DNA from: VRUE01 sp963817905
GTDB taxonomy: Bacteria; Actinomycetota; Thermoleophilia; Solirubrobacterales; 70-9
Length of the DNA: 64,000 nucleotides
Direction: 5' to 3'
Assembly (NCBI GenBank): GCA_963817905.1
Contig: CAWFPS010000003.1
Location: 1,488,001-1,552,000 of the forward strand
In this document: one piece after another, positions 58,601 to 64,000 of the stretch
How the letters are laid out: each line of letters opens with the position of its first letter
Numbering within the stretch: the stretch's first letter is position 1
Position numbers and translations under genes: made by a program
Notes under the pieces: model-generated
Seen by the model: the letters and a program-made list of their open reading frames with translations, nothing else
Database searches by the model: none
Told to the model about the DNA's origin: nothing

Positions 58601-59816
58601 CGAGCAGGAGATCACCTCCTACTCCCTGGTCCTGCCCAAGGGGATCACCGGCAAGCTGGCCGGGGTGCCCTTCTGCCCGGAGGCGGCGATCGAGGCGGCG
58701 AGGCACAACAGCGGCGTGGGAGAGGAACAGAGCCCCTCCTGCCCCGCTGCCTCCCAGGTCGGGCGCACCGACACCGGCTACGGGGTCGGCGACGCCCTCA
58801 CCTACGCCAAGGGCCGCATCTACCTGGCCGGCCCATACCACGGCGCGCCGCTCTCGTTGGTCACGGTCAACTCGGCCACGGTCGGGCCCTTCGACCTCGG
58901 CACGATCGTGATCCGCTCCGCCTTCCAGGTCGACCAGAGAACCGCCCAGCTTCAGATCGACTCCTCGGCCTCAGACCCGATCCCCCACATCATCGACGGC
59001 ATCCCCCTGCACCTAAGGGACGTACGCATCTACATGGACCGCCCCCAGTTCACCCACAACCCATCGAGCTGCGCCCCTTCGGCGCTGGAATCGACCCTGA
59101 CCGGCTCGGGGGCTTCCTTTGAAAGCCCGACCGACGACTCAACCGCCAGCGTCGCCAAGCACTTCCAGCTGCTCAACTGCCTCACCCTGGGCTTTCGCCC
59201 CAAGCTCGGCATGCGCCTCAGAGGCAACCCCCGCCGCGGCGCCTTCCCCGCGCTCAGAGCCTCCTTCGCCTCGCGCGGGGGCAAGGACTCCAACCTGAAG
59301 AAAATCGAAGTCGAGATGCCCCACGCCCTGTTCCTGGCCCAAAACCACATCCGTACCGTCTGCACCCGCTCGCAGTTCGCCTCCGAACGCTGCCCCAGGG
59401 GATCGGCCTACGGCAAGGCGGTGGCCAAGACCCTGCTCTTCGACGATCCCCTGCGCGGCAGGGTCTACCTGCGCTCCTCGCGCAACCGCATCCCCGACCT
59501 GGTCGCCGACCTGCACGCCGGCGCGGTGCGGATCGAAGTCGAGGGGCGGATCGGCCCCTCCCGCCACGGCGGCATCCGCGCCTTCTTCGACAACCTCCCA
59601 GACGCCCCGCTCGACAGCTTCACGATGACCCTCTCAGGCGGAAGGCGCGGCCTCTTGCAGAACTCCACCAACATCTGCGCCAACCCGCCGATCGCCGCGG
59701 TCAAAGGGCTGGGCCAGAACAACCGCGGCGCGATCTTCACCGCCACCCTGCGCGGCCAGTGCCACAAGAAGGCGAAGAAGCACCGCCGCGCCGCCCACAA
59801 GAGGCTGGGCAGGTGA
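55641..59816 (+). CDS. Large secreted NHL plus repeat-family protein
   Basis: A 1391-aa exported protein: signal at residues 8-30 (IASGGVIALWLCAALATAT), NHL-like blades at about 50-370 (GPCGLAVSSAGDFWLSDHYH, DPCGLALDSAGTLYLNNYHR), a Lys/Arg-rich linker at about 410-440 (RAKKKKLQRRRRSHRRKGGR) and then two rounds of the modules seen in the preceding gene: NPSVGAGLGTCSPAQLANE, YLAKPYENPFGSLLAVYLV, RPKLGMRLRGNPRRGAFPAL and GGRRGLLQNSTNICAN. GTG start 18 bp after the previous stop. Unknown function; the NHL domain and the repeats suggest extracellular protein-protein or sugar contacts. Confidence 0.85.
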   Translation: MSRARKRRLIASGGVIALWLCAALATATPAAAGPTDPLYVFSPAPPPPPAQPIPPPLGYLSGPCGLAVSSAGDFWLSDHYHRAVDVFGSTPEYTSQPLSAAGLSNPHTRIYDDPCGLALDSAGTLYLNNYHRNVARFPSPVAAGTGAVLAGSEEATGVAVDPADDHAYVNVRDAVREYDAAGSFVGEIGAASLQDGYGIAVSGHAGTEGFLYVPDVATNTVKVYDPGTDADDPVAELSPPGGFTSLIDSAAAIDDADGTIYALDDTQPESTEEPRARVHLFDASGTYLGHLKYDAIGGAPSGLAVDNSAGSTQGRVYVSTGNTHQGGVYVYPSGAATTATPLAPKFHPLLLGSPELFPTVAIGGPGGAAAICEGDSCQVLPPEPTDPTLTTLLSGHGNPKPRYSRYNRAKKKKLQRRRRSHRRKGGRRLARASANAARTAASPVVPSPSQAPEGVAALAGANAPTLSSGPISTTTATLLPGAAGFDAEAWADGGGTATQAGSHPYEVDLSLGLDQGGGGADLQSARFTLPPGLLLSPANGTGVLCSDSAFATPRTTPFAAGSESGESCPNQAQVGTVQVSSASEGTRSFGLFNRTPRAGTVARFGAAPFGYPLDFDMRIEAEVPGANMLLGASEVPQGLELEAMKITLWGVPWDASHNTERGDCLNEAEPGFAWGRCSVGEPLTTKPRAFLTMPSRCGAPLAFAAEVSSWQGGTQGASAEGPAPVSGCETLEFNLLQSGQLSVKKASSATGYLYRFFNKDQSHIDPRGRIQALAKKVTVALPAGVTLNPSVGAGLGTCSPAQLANETASNAPGEGCPNAAKIGVFQVALPYFEKTLRGSIYLAKPYENPFGSLLAVYLVAKSAERGLLFRIPGRLDPDGEGTITASFDELPQLPYTNLEVSFRSGQRAPLISPPRCGAATSTLTLTPWASGVKERALTTSSPIETGVDAGPCPQGTPPFAPGAVTGGVNANVGSYTPYYVHLERQDTEQEITSYSLVLPKGITGKLAGVPFCPEAAIEAARHNSGVGEEQSPSCPAASQVGRTDTGYGVGDALTYAKGRIYLAGPYHGAPLSLVTVNSATVGPFDLGTIVIRSAFQVDQRTAQLQIDSSASDPIPHIIDGIPLHLRDVRIYMDRPQFTHNPSSCAPSALESTLTGSGASFESPTDDSTASVAKHFQLLNCLTLGFRPKLGMRLRGNPRRGAFPALRASFASRGGKDSNLKKIEVEMPHALFLAQNHIRTVCTRSQFASERCPRGSAYGKAVAKTLLFDDPLRGRVYLRSSRNRIPDLVADLHAGAVRIEVEGRIGPSRHGGIRAFFDNLPDAPLDSFTMTLSGGRRGLLQNSTNICANPPIAAVKGLGQNNRGAIFTATLRGQCHKKAKKHRRAAHKRLGR

Positions 59817-60529
59817 GGCGCCTCGGGCTCACGCTTCTACTCTGCCTCCTCGCCCTGGCGGGGTGCGGGGGCGGGGAGGAGACCTCCTCCCCGGGCGATG
59901 GCGCCTCGACCGAAGAGCGGGCCTCAGCCGAGGCGAAGAGCCACAACTCCGAAGCCCAGCACTCTCCGGCCAGCGAAGAGAAGGGATCCGGGGAGGCCGA
60001 GCCGGAAAGCACCTCCGCCGCCCGCCCCGATGTCCCCCTGGGCGAACCCCAGCCGGGCTCAAAGGCCCCCGCCCCCGGCGTCCCCACCGTCAAGGGCGGG
60101 GACAACTCGATCCAGAGCTTCGGCACCGAGGGCGAGGAAGGCCCGCGCGAACAGGCCCTCGCCAACCTTTTCGCCTACCTGGACGCCCGCCTCGCGGGCG
60201 AATTCGAGAAGGCCTGCTCGCTTGCCTCCGAGGAGTTCAGGCAACAGCTCGAGCGCCTCATCGAAAACGCCAAAGGCAAGGACAAGCCCAAGGGGTGTGC
60301 CGAGACCCTCGCCCTCTTCACCCCCGAGAAAGCCAAAGCCGCCCTGCGCGAGAAGAACCAGGTCGGCGAAGTGCTCAGCTTTCGGATCGAGGGCCCCTAC
60401 GCCTACCTGATCTTCAAGGGCGCCGAGGGCAAGGCGATGTTCATCGCGATGGCCGACGACGGCGGGCAGTGGCGGGTCAACGTGCTCGAAGCTGAAGCGT
60501 TCATGCCGGGCGCCGACGCGGCGCGGTAG
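59813..60529 (+). CDS. Lipoprotein with NTF2-like C-terminal domain
   Basis: A 238-aa lipoprotein starting GTG 59813 inside the preceding stop (GTGA): VRRLGLTLLLCLLALAGCGG has the lipobox LAGC. An acidic, Ser/Glu-rich linker follows (residues 25-100), then a domain of about 120 residues (LANLFAYLDARLAGEFEKAC, ending GGQWRVNVLEAEAF) of the kind seen in DUF4878/NTF2-like proteins. It is the last gene of the operon and may anchor or cap the large secreted proteins. Confidence 0.8.
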   Translation: MRRLGLTLLLCLLALAGCGGGEETSSPGDGASTEERASAEAKSHNSEAQHSPASEEKGSGEAEPESTSAARPDVPLGEPQPGSKAPAPGVPTVKGGDNSIQSFGTEGEEGPREQALANLFAYLDARLAGEFEKACSLASEEFRQQLERLIENAKGKDKPKGCAETLALFTPEKAKAALREKNQVGEVLSFRIEGPYAYLIFKGAEGKAMFIAMADDGGQWRVNVLEAEAFMPGADAAR

Positions 60530-60532
60530 CGG

Positions 60533-61336
60533 CTACCTCACCCGGCAACTGCGCACCAAAGTCGAGCGCAACGTCCGCCCGCCCTCGAACGTCATCGAGG
60601 CCTTGGCGAAAGGGAAGCTGGCGATGCGGAAGCCGGCTGGAGCGGAGCAGGCGGCGCTGAGGTAGCTGCGCTGGCGGCCGCGGTAGCGGTAGCGGCGTTC
60701 GAGGTTGAGGAAGATCGACTTGATGTAGCCCTTTTCGCTCAGGCCCTTCGGCAGGCTGCCACTGATCACGGTGCCGAAGGTGCCGCGCTTGCGGCGGATC
60801 TTCATCGTGAAGATGCGCGTCAGTGGGATCGGTTGGGTCTGGTGGACGTGGGCAAGGACCGCGGGGTGGCCCCGATCGATCGCGTTGAAGAGGAGGATTT
60901 CACCCCGCGCGGTGCTCGCCACCTGGTCTTCGATGGAAGTGCGGGCGACAATGCCGCCGGATCCGACCAGGGCCGCGCCGCAGGCATTCAGGGCCTGGCT
61001 CGGCCCCGACGCTTCGATGCGCTTGCGCCGGCACTTGGGCAGCCCGACTGTGGTCAGCTTTCCGGCCCGGTTGACGGCGACCGTGATCGTGCGCAACTTA
61101 GGCCGTCGCACCCCGGGCGGCGTGCGGACCGTGCCTTCGATCCGCACCCCGATCGGGCTGAGCTCGTGGCGAGGCAGCGCCCGTGGGGAGATGCCGCCGT
61201 CGAAGCGGATGAAGAGGTTGCCGTGTTGGGTCAGCTCGGCGAGCGCCGTCGGGACGAGAATCGCCAGCGCCGCGATTGGCGCCAGGGCCCCAAGCGCCCA
61301 GCGGCGGCGCTTGCGCTTGCTTGCGGCGGTCTTCAC
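60533..61336 (-). CDS. Secreted protein of an actinobacterial GGI-PLPRxxLxPI family (copy 1)
   Basis: A 267-aa protein. Start GTG 61336 overlaps the upstream stop (GTGA). A basic N-region and membrane helix ALGALAPIAALAILVPTAL are followed by LFIRFDGGISPRALPRHELS, TPPGVRRPKLRTITVAVNR, LPKCRRKRIEASGPSQALNA, KRGTFGTVISGSLPKGL, YRYRGRQRSYLSAACSAPAG and a terminal SCRVR. The same order of motifs is in the gene at 62151. Role unknown; probably surface-located beta protein. Confidence 0.82.
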   Translation of the reverse strand: MKTAASKRKRRRWALGALAPIAALAILVPTALAELTQHGNLFIRFDGGISPRALPRHELSPIGVRIEGTVRTPPGVRRPKLRTITVAVNRAGKLTTVGLPKCRRKRIEASGPSQALNACGAALVGSGGIVARTSIEDQVASTARGEILLFNAIDRGHPAVLAHVHQTQPIPLTRIFTMKIRRKRGTFGTVISGSLPKGLSEKGYIKSIFLNLERRYRYRGRQRSYLSAACSAPAGFRIASFPFAKASMTFEGGRTLRSTLVRSCRVR

Positions 61337-62082
61337 GGCGCGATCGAGCACCAGGGTTGCGATGACCGCCAAGCGACGCGCAAGGCCCGTCGCTTGGCCC
61401 GGACCAGGCGCCTCGTCCTCAGATGCGTCCGCCGTGCCCGCCGCCGTGCCGCCAGCGGGGCGTAGCGACTGCGCCGCAACAGGGCCGTGGTTCGCTGCAA
61501 CCGCGAGCGGGCTCGGCTGAGGCGGCGTCTGGCCCGCTTCGTGGCGACGGTCGCGCGCGTGCAGCGGCCGGCGATCTGGGCGTAAGGGCCGAAGGCGCCG
61601 GTCTCGCCGCCGGTGCTGAGGCTGTAGGAGTCGCCCGAGCCTTCGTTGGCGGTAACCTCGACGTAGTACTTCCGCGGCTCAAGCTCGGCGGCGATGAGCC
61701 GCGATTCGCCGTCGCGGATGAAGGTCTGGGCGGCGATGGGGGTAGCCAATGCGTCGAGGACGGTCACCTCGATGTCCGACATCTTGCCGCTACCGCCGAG
61801 GTTCTGGACGGTGAGCTCCACCCGAGCGGCGCTGGGGGAGGTGACGTAGAACGAGTAATAGTCGCGGTCCCCAATCCACTCGATGGCGGCGAGATAGGAC
61901 TGGCCGTGGGCGAGCGGCCCCGCCGGTGCGGCAAGGGCGTCGTTGGGCTCGTATGGACCTTCGGCCTGGGCCGACCCCGGCGCGAGGAGGAGCGCAACCC
62001 ATGCGAGCAAGACGAGCAGTGCACTAGGCACAAACAGCCGTCGTTGCGCAGCACTCCCCAGTTTGACTTCCCCCGTAGTCAT
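61333..62082 (-). CDS. Secreted PPC-domain protein with basic C-terminus
   Basis: A 249-aa protein from ATG 62082 after GAGGGA. The signal helix is LFVPSALLVLLAWVALLLAP, cleaved near AQAEG. EPNDALAAPAGPLAHGQSY and GDRDYYSFYVTSPSAARVEL match the bacterial pre-peptidase C-terminal (PPC) domain, a beta-jellyroll usually attached to secreted proteases. The last 90 residues are strongly arginine-rich (RARRRLSRARSRLQRTTALL). It is the first gene of a two-gene operon with the 60533 protein. Confidence 0.82.
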   Translation of the reverse strand: MTTGEVKLGSAAQRRLFVPSALLVLLAWVALLLAPGSAQAEGPYEPNDALAAPAGPLAHGQSYLAAIEWIGDRDYYSFYVTSPSAARVELTVQNLGGSGKMSDIEVTVLDALATPIAAQTFIRDGESRLIAAELEPRKYYVEVTANEGSGDSYSLSTGGETGAFGPYAQIAGRCTRATVATKRARRRLSRARSRLQRTTALLRRSRYAPLAARRRARRTHLRTRRLVRAKRRALRVAWRSSQPWCSIAP

Positions 62083-62150
62083 TCCCTCTCTTCAATGTAC
62101 ACGTTCAGGTTCCCAGTTTGACCGATTTTCGCCGCTAACCTGAACCAAGG

Positions 62151-62939
62151 ATGGTGCTGGGGAAGGGGGCAATAAAGGTCGTATGCCTGGCCGCGATCGC
62201 GATCGTCGGCGCGGCAGCCCCTGCGCAGGCGGAGCTGACCGAGCGCGGCGACCTCTTCGTCAGGTTCCAGGGCGGGATCGACCCCAACGCGCTGCCGCGC
62301 ACCCAGCTGGCGCCGATCGCGGTCAGCGTCGCCGGCACGGTCAAAACGCTCTCGGGCAAGAGGCCACCTTCGCTGCGGCGGATCCGGATCGAGCTCAACA
62401 AAGGCGGAGTGCTGGATTCGCGCGGGCTGCCGGTCTGCCACTACCGGGACCTGCGCGCGGTCTCGCCGCGGCAGGCGATCGCGACCTGCGGCGGCGCCCG
62501 GGTCGGCGGCGGCGCCTACCGCGCCCGCACCGCCTTCCCCGAACAGGCGACCTTCCCCTCCAGCGGCCACATCCTCGCCTTCAACGGCCGCCTCAAAGGG
62601 CACAAGGTGATCCTCGCCCATATATACGGGGGCAAGCCGGTGCCGATCACGCGGCTGGTCGTCTTCCACATCCGCCGCGGCCGCGGCACCTTCGGCACGG
62701 TCCTCACCGGCTACCTGCCCGAGTCGCTCAACCACTACGGCTACGTCGTCGGCATCGCCCTCAACCTCTTCCGCACCTACACCTGGCGCGGCCGCGAGCG
62801 CAGCTACATCAGCGCCGCCTGCGCCGCCCCGCCCGGCTTCGGCGTCGCCGCCTTCCCCTTCGCCCGCGCCTCGATGCGCTTCCAGGACGGCCGCCACCTG
62901 AGCAGCGTGCTGACGCGCAGCTGCCGGGTGAGCGGGTAG
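62151..62939 (+). CDS. Secreted protein of an actinobacterial GGI-PLPRxxLxPI family (copy 2)
   Basis: A 262-aa exported protein with signal AIKVVCLAAIAIVGAAAPAQ, then LFVRFQGGIDPNALPRTQLA, PPSLRRIRIELNKGGVLDSR, RGTFGTVLTGYLPESLNHYG, TWRGRERSYISAACAAPPGF and SCRVSG. It aligns along its whole length with the product of 60533, so the pair arose by duplication. It is divergent from the PPC gene with a 68-bp promoter region containing TACACGTTCAGG-like A+T-rich sequence. Confidence 0.82.
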   Translation: MVLGKGAIKVVCLAAIAIVGAAAPAQAELTERGDLFVRFQGGIDPNALPRTQLAPIAVSVAGTVKTLSGKRPPSLRRIRIELNKGGVLDSRGLPVCHYRDLRAVSPRQAIATCGGARVGGGAYRARTAFPEQATFPSSGHILAFNGRLKGHKVILAHIYGGKPVPITRLVVFHIRRGRGTFGTVLTGYLPESLNHYGYVVGIALNLFRTYTWRGRERSYISAACAAPPGFGVAAFPFARASMRFQDGRHLSSVLTRSCRVSG

Positions 62940-62953
62940 GCGAGCCGAAAAGA

Positions 62954-62993
62954 TCGCCGACATTGCATGTCGGCGACATCAGACGTCGGCGAC
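62954..62993. repeat. Hairpin and direct repeats after the copy-2 gene
   Basis: TCGCCGACAT (62954-62963) pairs with ATGTCGGCGA (62967-62976) around TGC, and GTCGGCGAC recurs at about 62985-62993. It is probably the terminator of the preceding gene, just before the decayed ATPase gene. Confidence 0.55.
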
Positions 62994-63000
62994 GATCGTT

Positions 63001-63468
63001 GTCGGTAAGCTCGCTCGTCGGAACTGCACCGGAGCTGCCCGGCGTGATTCGGGCGGCCTGGGACCGGGTCCGCTCGCGGACCAAGCTGAAACGGCTCGCC
63101 TGTACTCCCGGCGGGCACCTGCTCACCGAGGGGCAGCTGGTACTTGCAACCGAGGGGGAGGGCGACGAGCTCGTCCGCCAGGTGCTCTATGCGATCGCCG
63201 CGGGACGGTCACCGAGGACCCACGCCGCACGCGCCGCCGCGTCTACCGCATCGCCGACAACTTCCTCGCCTTCTGGCTCGGCCTGCTCGACCGCTTCCGG
63301 CCGGAGATCGAGCGCGGCCTGGGGGAGAGCATCCTGCCGGTCCTGCTCGATTCGATCGACGATTACATGGGCGGGCCCTGGGAGGAGGCGTCCCGCGATC
63401 ACCTGCGCCGGCTCGCCGCTGCCGGGGAGCTGGGTGCGATCACCGCTGCCGAGATCTTCAGTGCGTAG
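63001..63468 (+). pseudogene. Decayed DUF234-type AAA ATPase gene
   Basis: Remnants in two frames. SSLVGTAPELPGVIRAAWDR (about 63003-63062) resembles the segment after Walker B in archaeal-type ATPases; then LTEGQLVLATEGEGDELVRQ and VLYAIAAG match the start of the C-terminal part. A deletion and frame change follow, after which VTEDPRRTRRRVYRIADNFL and FWLGLLDRFRPEIERGLGES with DDYMGGPWEEASRDHL match DUF234 to the stop at 63468. Walker A and most of the ATPase domain are missing. No complete start; certainly non-functional as it stands. Confidence 0.75.
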
Positions 63469-63521
63469 GAGCGAGCCCGGTACGTAGATCGCTTTTCAGG
63501 AACGGCATCTATCCTTGGTCC

Positions 63522-64000
63522 GTGGCCGAGGAGCGACAAGGCGGGATGCGGCGCTTGCCGGCCGGGCCGCACGGTTTGCCGCCGGAGCTGGTCGGGCGCA
63601 ACCAGCGCGAACGGCTGATCGCGGCGATGGCCGAGGTCTGCGGGGAGCGGGGGTACGGCGAGTCCTCGGTGGCCGAGGTCGCCAGGCGGGCCGGGGTGTC
63701 GACTGCGAGCTTCTATCGCCAGTTCGAGCACAGGCGGGACTGCATGTTGGCCGCCTTCGAGGTGCTGTTCGAGCGGCTGTTCGAAGCGCTCGCGCGTGCC
63801 TGCGGCGGGGAGGTCGAGGCGGCCGAGCGCGCCCGGTCCGGGGCGAGGGCGGCGGCAGCGCTGCTTGGGGGGGACCCGCCGGCGGCGCGGCTTCTCTGCG
63901 TGGAGATCCTCGCCCTGGGGCCCGAGGGCGTGCGCGCCCAGCACGAGGCGATCGAGCGCTTGGCCGCGCTCCTGCGGGGTCCGTCCGCACCGGGGTGGGA
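63522..64000 (+). CDS. TetR-family regulator (partial, runs off window)
   Basis: 159 codons of an open gene from GTG 63522. RRLPAGPHGLPPELVGRNQR and helix-turn-helix SSVAEVARRAGVSTASFYRQ then FEHRRDCML place it in the same paralogous group as the regulators at 45111 and 47177. The C-terminal ligand domain continues beyond the window. Confidence 0.85.
   Translation, partial: MAEERQGGMRRLPAGPHGLPPELVGRNQRERLIAAMAEVCGERGYGESSVAEVARRAGVSTASFYRQFEHRRDCMLAAFEVLFERLFEALARACGGEVEAAERARSGARAAAALLGGDPPAARLLCVEILALGPEGVRAQHEAIERLAALLRGPSAPGW

Noticed and set aside
1..64000. tRNA, rRNA, CRISPR arrays, transposases or phage genes
   Set aside because: None recognised on either strand by reading for cloverleaf ends, repeat-spacer periodicity, or integrase/transposase motifs; small RNAs cannot be excluded without a covariance search.

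Overview
The window is about 70% G+C. Its gene content (NHL-repeat and CPKGKRKV-tailed secreted proteins, AbiEi/DUF559 fusions, fused ECF sigma/anti-sigma factors, many TetR regulators, a long type-2-like IleRS) points to a deep-branching actinobacterium of the class Thermoleophilia (Solirubrobacterales-like). That assignment is inference from family content; no rRNA is present. I found no tRNA, rRNA or CRISPR array.

Layout. 1-9.6 kb: edge of a BtrH-type gene, PAP2 phosphatase, YchF, a lipocalin-like protein, an EEP-family membrane phosphatase, SpoIID/LytB protein, aldehyde dehydrogenase, a winged-helix/MNT plus HEPN-like toxin-antitoxin pair, fumarase and a lipoprotein. 9.6-20.5 kb: M15-like secreted protein, a 2-oxoacid decarboxylase plus FAD/Fe-S 2-hydroxyacid dehydrogenase operon, an SDR, ileS, a VapBC pair, thioredoxin and a tiny tautomerase. 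20.5-25 kb: polX and a 2.4-kb restriction-modification island (Vsr, C5 methyltransferase, HNH nuclease) flanked by 25-bp direct repeats of the polX 3' end. 25-35 kb: otsB, split TauE, PAC2, a UvrD/RecB-like helicase-nuclease, an IMPase-like protein, a basic protein behind a LexA-type box, a frameshifted secreted protein and its sigma/anti-sigma fusion. 35-44 kb: a UDP-glucuronate decarboxylase interrupted by a 491-aa homing intein, an HDHGH-motif protein, and methylmalonyl-CoA mutase and propionyl-CoA carboxylase beta genes. 44-48 kb: four TetR regulators with an embedded FitAB toxin-antitoxin pair. 48-60.5 kb: a four-gene operon of giant secreted proteins behind a strong TTGACA-17-TCTAAT promoter with an overlapping palindrome. 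60.5-64 kb: more secreted proteins, a decayed DUF234-type ATPase, and the start of a fifth TetR gene.

The most striking signal outside the genes is a set of long, nearly perfect inverted repeats. Some lie between genes. Others lie in frame inside coding sequences: two in the FAD/Fe-S gene, one in ileS, and one forming the C-terminus of the DUF559 gene. Two copies of one 47-bp palindrome sit in the leaders of the aldehyde dehydrogenase and methylmalonyl-CoA mutase genes. Several others have unrelated arms but share a CGCGAAGCG-like core in the loop.

How the parts work together: the mutase and carboxylase genes form part of the propionyl-CoA to succinyl-CoA route. The decarboxylase, the dehydrogenase and perhaps the aldehyde dehydrogenase could oxidise 2-hydroxyacids. 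The last 20 kb encode an envelope or surface system surrounded by its probable regulators.
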